Shown here: one piece after another, positions 1-6,672 of the stretch
Position numbering within the stretch: position 1 is the first letter of the stretch
Layout of the letters: every line of letters starts with the position of its first letter
Source of the DNA: Candidatus Competibacteraceae bacterium
GTDB lineage: Bacteria; Pseudomonadota; Gammaproteobacteria; Competibacterales; Competibacteraceae
Direction of reading: 5' to 3'
Assembly (NCBI GenBank): GCA_003527885.1
Contig: DPWB01000147.1
Span: 426-11,041 of the forward strand
DNA length: 10,616 bases
The notes under the pieces: model-generated
Told to the model about the DNA's origin: nothing
Database searches by the model: none
The model's input: the letters and a program-made list of their open reading frames with translations, nothing else
Program-made: the position numbers and the translations under genes

Positions 1-12
1 TATAAGAGACAG
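1..12. other. Residual Tn5/Nextera adapter end
   Basis: The first 12 bases, tataagagacag, are identical to the last 12 bases of the 19-bp Tn5 mosaic end used in transposase-based library preparation. They sit exactly at the sequence edge, as expected for untrimmed adapter at a contig end. The four codons they would add to the downstream reading frame (Y-K-R-Q) should therefore not be read as native protein. Genomic sequence probably begins at position 13. Confidence 0.85.
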
Positions 13-2091
13 GAACGGGCTGGCGCCGCTGGCTCCGATGCCGCGCTGTCTCCGAACGCTTTTTTACGCATTTCCCCCGACAACACCATCACCGTATTGG
101 TCAAGCATCTGGAGATGGGACAGGGCGTCTACACCGGCCTGCCGATGCTGGTGGCGGAAGAATTGGAAGTCCCTTGGGAGCGAATCCAAGTCGAGCCCGC
201 GCCCGCCGACGCCAAGCTCTACGGCAATCTGGCGTGGGGCGGGAGCGCGCAAGGGACCGGCGGCAGCACCAGCCTGACCAACTCCTGGGATCAGTTGCGG
301 CAGGCGGGCGCGACCGCGCGCGAATTGCTGATCGCCGCCGCCGCCGCGCTGTGGCAGGTGGAACCCGGCGCGCTAAAGGCTGAAAACGGCAGCATCATTC
401 ACGCAAAATCCGGGCGTCGGGCCACGTATGGCGAGCTGGCGGCCAAGGCCGCCGAGCAGGCCCCACCGCAAAACGTCAAGCTGAAAGCGCCCGCCGACTG
501 GAAGTTCATCGGCAAAAGCCTGCCGCGCAAGGACAGCTTGGCCAAAGTGACCGGTCAGGCCCCGTTCGCCGGCGACCTCAAGCTGCCCGGACTGCTGACG
601 GCGCTGGTGGCCCGCCCCCCGGTTTTTGGTGGTAGAGTCGGAAACGTGCGGGCCGACGCCGCCCGCGCGGTGTCGGGTGTCAAGGCGGTGGTGCTGATCC
701 CGCAAGGGGTGGCGGTGGTCGCCCAGGATTTCTGGTCGGCCAAGAAGGGCCGGGATGCGCTGAACATTGATTGGGATTTGAGCAATGGCGCGAACGTGTC
801 CAGCGACATGCTGCGCGAGCAGTATCTCGCTCTGTCCCAAACGCCCGGCACTATCGCGGCGGATCGCGGCAATGTCGTCCAGTCCTTCAGCGATGCCAGC
901 AAAACCCTGGAAGCGGCCTTCACGGTCCCTTATCTGGCCCACGCGCCGATGGAGCCACTCAATTGCGTGGTGCGGCTCAAGGACGATCACTGTGAAATCT
1001 GGGCGGGTTCCCAGTTTCAGACCGGCGATCAGGCCATCGCCGCGAAAATCGCCGGCCTCGAACCACAACAGGTCACCATCCATACCCTGCTGGCTGGCGG
1101 CAGCTTTGGTCGGCGCGCCAACCCGACCGCCGATTACATCGCGGAAGCGGTGGAGATCGCCAAGGCCACCCGCGAGCTGAACGCGCCGATCCGGCTGATG
1201 TGGACCCGCGAGGACGACATCAGGGGCGGCTATTATCGGCCGCTGTTCGTGCACCGCATCAGCGCCAGTCTGGACGCCCAGGGCAAACCGACGACCTGGA
1301 TGCAGCGCATCGTCGGCCAGTCGATCCTGGCGGGAACGCCGTTCGCGGCCATGATCAAAGACGGCATCGATAAGACTTCGGTCGAAGGCGCGGCCAATCT
1401 CCCCTACGCCGTTCCCAACTTGCGGGTGGAGTTGCACAGCCCGCAAGTCGGCGTTCCGGTGCTGTGGTGGCGCAGCGTCGGCCACACCCATACCGCCTTC
1501 GCCACTGAAGTGTTCATCGACGAACTGGCGGTCGCCGCCGGGCAAGACCCCTACGAGTACCGTCGCGCGCTGTTGGCCGAACAGCCGCGCCTGCGGGCCG
1601 TTTTGGAACTGGCGGCGCAAAAGGCGGGTTGGGGGACGCCGTTGCCCAAAGGCCGGGGCCGGGGCATCGCCTTGCAGGAATCCTTCAATTCCTTTGTGGC
1701 CGAAGTCGCGGAAGTCACCGTCCAGCCGGATGGCGGCTTCCATGTGGATCGGGTGGTGTGCGCCGTGGATTGCGGGGTCGCGGTCAATCCCAACGTGATC
1801 GAGGCCCAGATGGAAGGCGGGATCGGCTTCGGGCTGTCGGCGGCGCTCCACGGCAAGATCACCCTCAAGGACGGCCGGGTGGAACAGAGCAACTTTCCTG
1901 ACTATCCCCTGCTGCGGATCGGGGAGATGCCCAAGGTCGAGGTGTACATCGTTCCCAGCACCGAGCGCCCGACCGGCGTGGGCGAGCCGGGGGTGCCGCC
2001 GATCGCGCCGGCGGTGGTCAACGCGCTGTTCGCCGCCACCGGCAAGCGGGTGCGCAACCTGCCGATTGATCCGGCGGAACTGAAAGCTTGA
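1..2091 (+). CDS. iorB: IorB-type molybdopterin-binding oxidoreductase subunit, 5'-partial
   Basis: This is the large catalytic subunit of a xanthine-oxidase-family molybdenum hydroxylase of the isoquinoline 1-oxidoreductase beta type. It would bind molybdopterin cytosine dinucleotide and hydroxylate an N-heterocycle or aldehyde; the substrate cannot be read from sequence. The frame is open from the window edge, so a TTG at 97 is not the true start. The family's usual N-terminus, often with a Tat signal, is missing. Visible motifs are [11 protein letters not shown] and [13 protein letters not shown] (about 52-138), [10 protein letters not shown] near 550-580, AGGSFGRRA near 1095-1121, [13 protein letters not shown] (1465-1503) and the C-terminal GVGEPGVPP, whose glutamate codon at 1984-1986 is the family's catalytic Glu. 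xdhC follows after 3 bases, so the two are co-transcribed. The [2Fe-2S] partner IorA is expected upstream, outside the window. The family assignment is secure; the isoquinoline specificity implied by the name is not. Confidence 0.93.
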   Translation, partial: YKRQERAGAAGSDAALSPNAFLRISPDNTITVLVKHLEMGQGVYTGLPMLVAEELEVPWERIQVEPAPADAKLYGNLAWGGSAQGTGGSTSLTNSWDQLRQAGATARELLIAAAAALWQVEPGALKAENGSIIHAKSGRRATYGELAAKAAEQAPPQNVKLKAPADWKFIGKSLPRKDSLAKVTGQAPFAGDLKLPGLLTALVARPPVFGGRVGNVRADAARAVSGVKAVVLIPQGVAVVAQDFWSAKKGRDALNIDWDLSNGANVSSDMLREQYLALSQTPGTIAADRGNVVQSFSDASKTLEAAFTVPYLAHAPMEPLNCVVRLKDDHCEIWAGSQFQTGDQAIAAKIAGLEPQQVTIHTLLAGGSFGRRANPTADYIAEAVEIAKATRELNAPIRLMWTREDDIRGGYYRPLFVHRISASLDAQGKPTTWMQRIVGQSILAGTPFAAMIKDGIDKTSVEGAANLPYAVPNLRVELHSPQVGVPVLWWRSVGHTHTAFATEVFIDELAVAAGQDPYEYRRALLAEQPRLRAVLELAAQKAGWGTPLPKGRGRGIALQESFNSFVAEVAEVTVQPDGGFHVDRVVCAVDCGVAVNPNVIEAQMEGGIGFGLSAALHGKITLKDGRVEQSNFPDYPLLRIGEMPKVEVYIVPSTERPTGVGEPGVPPIAPAVVNALFAATGKRVRNLPIDPAELKA

Positions 2092-2094
2092 CGC

Positions 2095-3120
2095 ATGGAT
2101 AGTCTGGACATCGCCGTTTTACGGCGAGCGGTCGGCTGGCTGGAAGCGGGACGCCGGGTGGCGCTGGTCACCGTGATCGCCACCTGGGGTTCCGCGCCGC
2201 GCCCGGTCGGGGCGCTGCTGGCGCTCGACGAAGACGGTCAGCCCTTTGGTTCGGTGTCGGGCGGCTGCGTCGAGAATGATCTGGCGACCCGCCTGCGCGC
2301 CGGTTTTCCCACCGCCTGCGAGACGGTCAGATACGGCGTGACGGCTGAGGAAGCGCGCCAATTCGGCTTACCGTGTGGCGGCACGCTGGAGTTGTTGGTC
2401 GAGCCGCTGGCGGGCGTCGAAACCCTGCAACCGGCGCTGACGGCGTTGGAGCGCGGCGAATTGCGGGCGCGGCGGGTGCGGATCGCGGACGGCGCGGTGA
2501 GTTTTCGGGCCGCGACGCCGGAAGATTCTTCGACGTTCGATGGGGCTATACTGACCCAAATCTTCGGACCGCGCTGGCGGCTGCTGATCATCGGGGCCGG
2601 GCAGATTTCCGCTTATCTCGCTTCGATGGCCCAAGCTTTGGATTACCGGGTGCTGATCTGTGACCCGCGCGCCGAATACGTCCGGGAATGGACGGTAGGC
2701 GGCGCGGAACTGCTGCCGGGAATGCCGGACGATGTGGTGCGCGCCGTCACGCCCGACCGGCGCACCGCCATCGTCGCGCTCACGCACGATCCGAAGCTGG
2801 ACGACATGGCGTTGATGGAAGCCTTGAAGACCGATGCGTTCTATGTGGGCGCTCTCGGGTCGGCCGCCACCACAGCCCGGCGTCGGGAGCGGTTGGCGCT
2901 GCTGGAGGTGACGCCCGAAGAACTGACCCGGCTGCACGGGCCGGTCGGCTTGCCCATCGGCAGCCGCACCCCGCCGGAAATCGCGGTCTCGATCCTGGCC
3001 GAACTGACGGCGCTGCGTCGTGGTGTGGTGCTGGCGCGTATCCAGCCGCAGGCCCAGGAAGGCAATCTTGCGGTGGCTGCGCGGGAAGTTGCCGCCGCGA
3101 CCGGAAGCGCAACAGCTTGA
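2095..3120 (+). CDS. xdhC: XdhC/CoxI family molybdenum cofactor maturation protein
   Basis: XdhC-family proteins bind Moco, promote its sulfuration and deliver it to xanthine-dehydrogenase-type enzymes in the cytoplasm without being part of the final enzyme. The 341-residue product has the expected two parts. The N-terminal XdhC/CoxI domain carries [10 protein letters not shown] (30-39) and [11 protein letters not shown] (52-62), with [11 protein letters not shown] at 94-104. A C-terminal Rossmann-like domain begins with [10 protein letters not shown] (163-172) and continues with [10 protein letters not shown] (228-237), YVGALGS (250-256) and [16 protein letters not shown] (285-300). The ATG is 3 bases after the iorB stop, and no strong ribosome binding site is visible, which fits translational coupling to iorB. 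The neighbouring iorB and mocA make the Moco role very likely. It could also be called CoxI; the two names cover one family. Confidence 0.93.
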   Translation: MDSLDIAVLRRAVGWLEAGRRVALVTVIATWGSAPRPVGALLALDEDGQPFGSVSGGCVENDLATRLRAGFPTACETVRYGVTAEEARQFGLPCGGTLELLVEPLAGVETLQPALTALERGELRARRVRIADGAVSFRAATPEDSSTFDGAILTQIFGPRWRLLIIGAGQISAYLASMAQALDYRVLICDPRAEYVREWTVGGAELLPGMPDDVVRAVTPDRRTAIVALTHDPKLDDMALMEALKTDAFYVGALGSAATTARRRERLALLEVTPEELTRLHGPVGLPIGSRTPPEIAVSILAELTALRRGVVLARIQPQAQEGNLAVAAREVAAATGSATA

Positions 3121-3270
3121 ATGGTCAATGCGCCGGAGCCACCGCTTTATAGCTTGAGCCACCCCAGCGGCGGGTCAGCCAAGCAGGTTGCTACCCACGA
3201 GAAAATCGCCTATCGGCTGAAAGCGATGGGGGAGCGCTGGCGTGACGATTCAACCGCACTCACTCTTTGA
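3121..3270 (+). CDS. Possible 49-residue ORF after xdhC, unrecognised
   Basis: An ATG directly abuts the xdhC stop codon (TGA-ATG) and opens a 49-codon frame ending at TGA 3268-3270. The product begins MVNAPEPPLYSLSHPSGG and has a basic, possibly helical second half (HEKIAYRLKAMGERW). I do not recognise it. There is no good ribosome binding site; translation would depend on reinitiation after xdhC. Its 3' part overlaps the GTG and ribosome binding site proposed for the original mocA start. It may be a real small gene, a remnant, or simply the spacer between xdhC and mocA. Confidence 0.22.
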   Translation: MVNAPEPPLYSLSHPSGGSAKQVATHEKIAYRLKAMGERWRDDSTALTL

Positions 3271-3285
3271 TCTATTCTCAACCTC
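3242..3285 (+). pseudogene. Severed 5' end of mocA (proposed original start)
   Basis: Read from a GTG at 3242, this stretch gives M-T-I-Q-P-H-S-L-F-D-L-F-S-T-S in the frame that, if joined at the 10-bp repeat to the copy at 4150-4159, continues straight into S-T-S-K-Q-G-L-L-L-A-A-G of the intact mocA. The GTG is preceded by gggggag (3228-3234) with a 7-base gap, a good ribosome binding site. In its present state the frame runs seven more codons into the AT-rich block and stops. The joined reading is inferred; the matching frame and the ribosome binding site are seen directly. Confidence 0.45.
3276..3285 (+). repeat. Left copy of 10-bp direct repeat flanking AT-rich block
   Basis: tctcaacctc occurs here and again at 4150-4159, at the two edges of the base-composition change. 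Allowing a 1-base gap, the match extends leftward to ctat-t-ctcaacctc. Both copies lie in the same phase relative to the mocA reading frame. Confidence 0.55.
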
Positions 3286-3307
3286 ATGGAACCACAGAAC
3301 TTGCTAA

Positions 3308-3403
3308 ATGGATAAGAGGATCAAAAATAACGACACAGAATCCACCAGCGAAGCTATTAATAGAGGGCCTGTTATTTTAATCCCACAACAGAAAACATAC
3401 TAA
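3308..3403 (+). CDS. Possible 31-residue leader ORF overlapping the ZIP-like gene start
   Basis: An ATG at 3308 opens 31 codons (beginning MDKRIKNNDTES, hydrophilic, no cysteines) that end at TAA 3401-3403. The last base of the stop is the first base of the downstream ATG (TAATG), a classical translational coupling arrangement. No strong ribosome binding site precedes this ORF or the ZIP-like gene. I do not recognise the peptide. It may be a real coupling leader or chance in an AT-rich leader region. Confidence 0.25.
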   Translation: MDKRIKNNDTESTSEAINRGPVILIPQQKTY

Positions 3404-4110
3404 TGAATAACACTTATTTTTGGCTAATACTACCCGCAGTTGTCATACTGCTCGGCGGCATACTCACTACCTTTTGGCATCCTAGCAAAACGTTAATTTC
3501 ATTGGTTCAGCATCTTGCAGCAGGAATTATTCTAGCAGCCTTGACGGTCGAAGTATTCCCCGAAATGCGTAATGCAGCTATTGCGCCCGCAACGCTTATC
3601 GGGAGTTTTACCTTGGGCGTATTATTTATGTATGGTGTTAAAATTTTGGGCGAGCACTTGGAAGCCAGCGGGGAATCAACGGCACCGCAACAGTTTAATT
3701 ATGGGTTCATCATTACCGTATTCATAGATGCGATACTCGATGGCATCACCATTGGCGCAGGCTTTGCGGCGGGCGAAAAAGTAGGTTTTGCACTAGCCCT
3801 CGGCTTGTCGGTGGAAATGCTATTTTTAGGCATGTCGCTCATCTCGGATACCATAAAAGGCGCGCGCGTACTTCGGCTCACTACCGGCTTGAGCCTCACG
3901 ATTTTAATTAGCGCATTCCTGGGATATTACTTTTTATCAAACACATCCAGCAGTACTATCGCTTTTGCCTTAGCGTTTAGCGCCGCCGCACTTCTTTATT
4001 TAGTCACTGAAGAGCTTTTGATAGAAGCACATAAATATGAAGAAAAACCCTATTCTATGCTGGTTCTATTCGCTGGTTTTATTGGGTTTTGGGTCATTTC
4101 TTTATTGTAG
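3403..4110 (+). CDS. ZIP-family-like membrane metal transporter with altered binding motifs
   Basis: This 235-residue inner-membrane protein shows eight hydrophobic segments (about 5-22, 32-52, 62-81, 100-123, 128-147, 158-177, 184-203 and 215-235), the number expected for ZIP transporters. Segment 2 has the ZIP-like QHLAAGIILAALTVEVFPE (36-54). Segment 4 has DAILDGITIGAGFAAG (109-124) where ZIPs have HNxPDGxAIG, and segment 5 has SVEML (136-140) where ZIPs have HExPE. Thus D113 and E138 remain, but both histidines and the second glutamate are replaced, so metal uptake is not assured. There is an in-frame stop at 3361-3363 and no other start before ATG 3403. The codon use is AT-richer than in the neighbouring genes, which suggests recent transfer. 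Nothing links it to molybdenum enzymes apart from position. The fold assignment is fairly secure; the substrate is unknown. Confidence 0.72.
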   Translation: MNNTYFWLILPAVVILLGGILTTFWHPSKTLISLVQHLAAGIILAALTVEVFPEMRNAAIAPATLIGSFTLGVLFMYGVKILGEHLEASGESTAPQQFNYGFIITVFIDAILDGITIGAGFAAGEKVGFALALGLSVEMLFLGMSLISDTIKGARVLRLTTGLSLTILISAFLGYYFLSNTSSSTIAFALAFSAAALLYLVTEELLIEAHKYEEKPYSMLVLFAGFIGFWVISLL

Positions 4111-4139
4111 TTTTGCAAGACATCAACATTCGAAACGAA

Positions 4140-4739
4140 ATGGGCGCTATCTCAACCTCTTCCACGTCCAAACAAGGACTCTTGCTGGCGGCGGGTTTTT
4201 CCCGGCGTTTCGGCGCGGATAAATTACTTCAACCCCTGCCTGACGGAACCGCCATCGGATTGGCCGCCGCCCGCCATTTGCGCGCCGCCTTGCCCGAGGC
4301 GTTGGTGATTGTCAATGCTGACCAGAGCGAGCTGGCCGCTCTGCTGATTCGGGAGGGCTTCCCCGTCACGGTTTGCCCGCGAGCGCGTGACGGCATGGGG
4401 GCCAGCCTCGCCTGGGGAGTGGCGCAAACCGCTCAAGCCTTCGCCTGGATTATTGCCCTGGCTGACATGCCGTTCATCCGACCGGTGACGATCAGCCGAG
4501 TGGCCGAGGCCATCGCGCATCCCTCGACGCTAGCCGCTCCCGCGTTTGGTGGAAGGCGCGGTCATCCGGTCGGATTTGGCCGCGCTTATTTCGGTGAGCT
4601 ATCTCAACTGACAGGAGATGACGGCGCTCGGGCGATCCTGCACCGCCATGAAAAGCAGTTGTGCTATCTCGGTTGCGACGATCCGGGCGTTCTGACTGAT
4701 ATCGATACATTTGCCGATCTTGCGTCAGCCAGCCGATAG
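4140..4739 (+). CDS. mocA: MocA-like molybdenum cofactor cytidylyltransferase
   Basis: MocA transfers CMP from CTP to Mo-molybdopterin, giving the cytosine dinucleotide cofactor used by IorB-type enzymes, in the cytoplasm. The 199-residue product has the nucleotidyltransferase signature LLLAAGFSRRFGADK (14-28), a metal-binding ALADMPFI (106-113), GGRRGHPVGF (137-146), GDDGAR (159-164) and a closing TDIDTFADL (186-194). An ATG at 4089 in the same frame would add 17 residues that overlap the upstream gene and do not fit the family. The ATG at 4140 puts the LLLAAG strand at the expected distance from the N-terminus. The first four codons seem to derive from the AT-rich block: homologous sequence continues left of the block from a GTG at 3242. 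Ribosome binding at 4140 is weak (gaaacgaa), so expression may be reduced or dependent on the ZIP-like gene. A MobA-like guanylyltransferase is less likely given the xdhC and iorB context. Confidence 0.9.
   Translation: MGAISTSSTSKQGLLLAAGFSRRFGADKLLQPLPDGTAIGLAAARHLRAALPEALVIVNADQSELAALLIREGFPVTVCPRARDGMGASLAWGVAQTAQAFAWIIALADMPFIRPVTISRVAEAIAHPSTLAAPAFGGRRGHPVGFGRAYFGELSQLTGDDGARAILHRHEKQLCYLGCDDPGVLTDIDTFADLASASR
4150..4159 (+). repeat. Right copy of 10-bp direct repeat, inside the mocA 5' end
   Basis: This tctcaacctc is identical to 3276-3285 and lies in codons 4-7 of mocA. It marks where GC-rich coding sequence resumes after the AT-rich block. Confidence 0.55.
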
Positions 4740-4805
4740 CCGCCGCGAGATTCTCCCAGACCTGTTTGAACCTCTCCGTTTTGCCTAACGCCAGCGATCC
4801 CCACC

Positions 4806-5123
4806 ATGAGCGATGACGCTTTCGACGATGACCCCTATGACGCCGAGCTGCCGCGCCCGCCCAGCAAAAGCCAGCGCAAGCGCGAGGCGACCGCGTTGCA
4901 AGATTTGGGCGAGGCTCTGGTAAAACTCACTTCGACCCAACTGAAGCAAGTGCCGCTATCGGACGAACTGCTGGCGGCGATAAAGGCAGCTCAAACCATG
5001 CCGCAACGCGGCGCCCACAAACGCCAACTGCAATTCATCGGCAAATTGATGCGCCGGCTCGATGGGCCGGAAACGGCGGCGATCCGCGCGGCGCTGCTGA
5101 CGATGACGACCGCCCGCCGCTAG
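4806..5123 (+). CDS. yjgA: YjgA/DarP-like ribosome-associated protein, C-terminally short
   Basis: YjgA (DUF615; DarP in E. coli) associates with the large ribosomal subunit during its maturation. The 105-residue product has an acidic N-terminus (DDAFDDDPYD), then KSQRKREATALQDLGEALVKL (21-41), QVPLSDELLAAIKAAQ (48-63) and HKRQLQFIGKLMRRLD (71-86), which matches the family's conserved KSKSQ-KR, LP-L-LR-AI and RRRQLQ-IGKLMR elements in order. The family is usually about 170-185 residues, so roughly the last 75 residues, a second helical region, are absent. The sequence after the TAG does not continue the family in any frame I could see. It may be a natural short form or a decayed gene. It lies 66 bases after mocA in the same direction and converges with the TRAP gene. 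No strong ribosome binding site is visible. Confidence 0.82.
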   Translation: MSDDAFDDDPYDAELPRPPSKSQRKREATALQDLGEALVKLTSTQLKQVPLSDELLAAIKAAQTMPQRGAHKRQLQFIGKLMRRLDGPETAAIRAALLTMTTARR

Positions 5124-5159
5124 CGCCGGCCGCCAAGCTCACGGACCGACCAACCCATG

Positions 5160-5189
5160 CCGGGCACCTCGCTGAGCGCCTCAGCCCGG
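5160..5189. terminator. Possible hairpin between convergent genes
   Basis: Between the yjgA-like gene and the convergent TRAP gene is a perfect 6-bp stem with a 3-base loop (gctgag 5171-5176, cgc, ctcagc 5180-5185). An alternative stem pairs ccgggc (5160-5165) with gcccgg (5184-5189). No T-run follows on either strand, so it is not a typical intrinsic terminator. Its position between converging genes is the main argument for it. Confidence 0.28.
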
Positions 5190-5224
5190 AAAGCTCCAGA
5201 CGGCCTTCCGCGCCGGTTCAGCCG

Positions 5225-6379
5225 CTACTTCTTGGCCCGCAACTGCGCTTGCATGAAGTTTGACAGCGCCCCTTCGGGCAAACCCATCCAAATGTCGGAC
5301 ACCTGCTGGAAGCTGCGCAGTGAATCGTAGAGCTTCTTGAAATCCGCGTTCTTGGCGGATTCATCGGCATAAATCTTCTGCGCCGCATCGTAAGCCGCTT
5401 TCAAGACATCGTCGGGATAACGCCGCAACTGCGAACCGTTCTGCACCAGCCGCTGGATCGCCAGGGGGTTTTTGGCGTCGTAGGCGGCCATCATCTTGAG
5501 ATTGGCCTCGCTGGCGGCCACCTCGAACGCGGCTTGATACACCTTAGGCAGCTTCTCCCATTGTTCCTTGTTCACGTAGAAACTGATCTGCGGGCCGGTT
5601 TCCCACCAACCGGGGTAATAATAAAACTTGGCGACTTTATAAAAACCGAGCTTTTCGTCATCGTAAGGGCCGACCCATTCGGCGGCGTCGATCGCCCCGC
5701 GCTCCAGCGCCGGATAAATCTCCCCGCCGGGGATCGCTTGCGGCACCGCGCCCAAGGCCGAAAACACTTCGGCGCCAAAACCCGGAATGCGCATTTTCAA
5801 ACCCTTGAGATCTTCCAGCGATTTGACTTCCTTGCGGAACCAACCGCCCATCTGGGTGCCGGTGTTGCCGCCGGGGAAATTGACGACGTTGTATTTGGCG
5901 AAAAATTCGCGCGTCAGCGCGAGACCTTCGCCAAAATAATACCAGCCGTTCATCTGCCGGGCGTTCAGGCCAAACGGGATCGCGGTATCGATGGAAAAGG
6001 TCTTGTTCTTGCCGTGGAAGTAATAGCCGCAGGTATGGCAGCACTCCACGGTGTTCTGCTGCACGGCGTCCAACACCCCAAACGGCGGCACCAGCTCGCC
6101 GCCCGCGAACACGCGAATTTCGAACTTGCCATCGGTCAGTTCGGCGATCCGCTTGGCCAGCACCTCGGCGCCCCCGTAAATCGTATCCAGGCTCTTGGGG
6201 AAGCTGGAGGCAATCCGCCATTTGATGACGGGCAACCCTTGTCCTTGCGACTGGGCCGCGGACTCGGGCGCCGGGGCAGGCGCCGGGGCTTGCGACTGAG
6301 CGATGGCGGGCACGGCCGCACTGGCGGCGACGGCGGCCATGCCCAGACCGGTTTTTTTCATAAACTCACGACGCTGCAT
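5225..6379 (-). CDS. dctP: TRAP transporter substrate-binding protein, DctP/TakP type, Tat-exported
   Basis: This periplasmic receptor would bind a small organic acid, probably a 2-oxo or 2-hydroxy acid such as pyruvate or lactate by analogy with TakP, and hand it to a TRAP permease. The 384-residue product starts with a twin-arginine signal (MQRREFMKKTG, hydrophobic stretch 12-26, AIAQ cleavage region), then an Ala-Pro linker (29-48). The mature domain shows IASSFPKSLDTIYGGAE (56-72), GLKMRIPGF (193-201) with the carboxylate-binding Arg197, EWVGPYDDEKLGFYK (234-248) and YYYPGWWETGP (253-263). The start is well supported: aaaggag lies 6 bases before the ATG on the minus strand (6386-6392). 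A cysteine cluster ECCHTC (112-117) is unusual. No dctQ or dctM permease genes adjoin it, so it is an orphan here. Substrate is inferred; family and export are clear. Confidence 0.93.
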   Translation of the reverse strand: MQRREFMKKTGLGMAAVAASAAVPAIAQSQAPAPAPAPESAAQSQGQGLPVIKWRIASSFPKSLDTIYGGAEVLAKRIAELTDGKFEIRVFAGGELVPPFGVLDAVQQNTVECCHTCGYYFHGKNKTFSIDTAIPFGLNARQMNGWYYFGEGLALTREFFAKYNVVNFPGGNTGTQMGGWFRKEVKSLEDLKGLKMRIPGFGAEVFSALGAVPQAIPGGEIYPALERGAIDAAEWVGPYDDEKLGFYKVAKFYYYPGWWETGPQISFYVNKEQWEKLPKVYQAAFEVAASEANLKMMAAYDAKNPLAIQRLVQNGSQLRRYPDDVLKAAYDAAQKIYADESAKNADFKKLYDSLRSFQQVSDIWMGLPEGALSNFMQAQLRAKK

Positions 6380-6672
6380 GTTCTTCTCCTTTATCGATGA
6401 CTTGGCGGTTTTATTTTGGCAACCCAGGTTAATACCGGCTGACCGTATAACTTTAACAGAGCTTCAGCCGAATTCTCCATTCGACTTTTCCGGATAATGG
6501 CTTGATGATTGCAGGGAGGTTTCCCATACGCTACCGTTGTCGCCATCGTTCAGGCCATGTTCAAAAATACTCTGCCAAAGTGCTCTAAGCCCACCCATAC
6601 CCTAACCTCCATGATTGCTCCGACCCACCTTCGCCCGTCCACCGCCAGCCCTCGATTTTTCTGGAGCCCGTC
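6380..6672. promoter_or_regulatory. Divergent intergenic region between dctP and the phosphodiesterase gene
   Basis: This region must hold promoters for both directions. The TRAP gene's ribosome binding site is at 6386-6392. Towards dctP, the minus strand has a weak promoter-like pair ttaaag and tattaa with 16 bases between them, around 6428-6455. I saw no convincing pair for the rightward genes. A small minus-strand ORF (6464-6598) occupies much of the middle. For the rightward gene, ggag at 6663-6666 lies 6 bases before the GTG at 6673. No strong terminator or operator palindrome is visible. Confidence 0.35.
6464..6598 (-). CDS. Possible 44-residue ORF upstream of dctP, unrecognised
   Basis: On the minus strand an ATG at 6598-6596 is preceded by a strong ribosome binding site, ggagg (6606-6610), at a 7-base gap. 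It opens 44 codons (start MGGLRALWQSIFEHG, end EKSNGEFG) stopping at 6464, 84 bases ahead of the dctP start. The peptide is soluble in character, with no membrane segment. Its third codon positions are not GC-biased as in nearby genes, which argues against long-standing coding. It could be a real small protein, a leader affecting dctP, or chance. I recognise no family. Confidence 0.27.
   Translation of the reverse strand: MGGLRALWQSIFEHGLNDGDNGSVWETSLQSSSHYPEKSNGEFG

Larger units (their letters stand above)
3286..4149. mobile_element. AT-richer inserted block carrying a ZIP-like gene
   Basis: The block is clearly richer in A and T than its flanks (judged by eye; many att, tta, ata and aat codons) and is bounded by a 10-bp direct repeat. 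It holds the ZIP-like gene 3403-4110, a possible short leader ORF and about 120 bases of AT-rich upstream sequence. A weak promoter-like pair (ttgcta at 3301-3306 and aaaaat at 3324-3329, 17 apart) could serve the gene. I find no transposase, no integrase and no terminal inverted repeats, so this is not a recognisable insertion sequence. The mechanism could be transposition of a passenger, capture at a double-strand break or another illegitimate recombination event. Confidence 0.42.

Noticed and set aside
46..52. ctgtctc, the reverse complement of part of the adapter at the left edge
   Set aside because: Only 7 bases match, and they fall in the conserved iorB coding segment L-S-P-N-A-F, so this is most likely chance.
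97..99. TTG at 97 as the start of iorB
   Set aside because: The conserved segment [11 protein letters not shown] lies upstream in the same open frame, so the gene begins outside the window.
373..1851. A 492-codon minus-strand ORF under iorB
   Set aside because: It is a shadow of a secure gene; the product is rich in His, Arg, Gly and Asp without motifs.
4089..4139. An upstream ATG for mocA at 4089
   Set aside because: It would overlap the ZIP-like gene by 22 bases and add 17 residues that do not belong to the family; ATG 4140 fits better.
6502..6540. A rightward promoter with ttgatg and tacgct
   Set aside because: The spacing is about 19 bases and the second box is poor; not enough to support a call.
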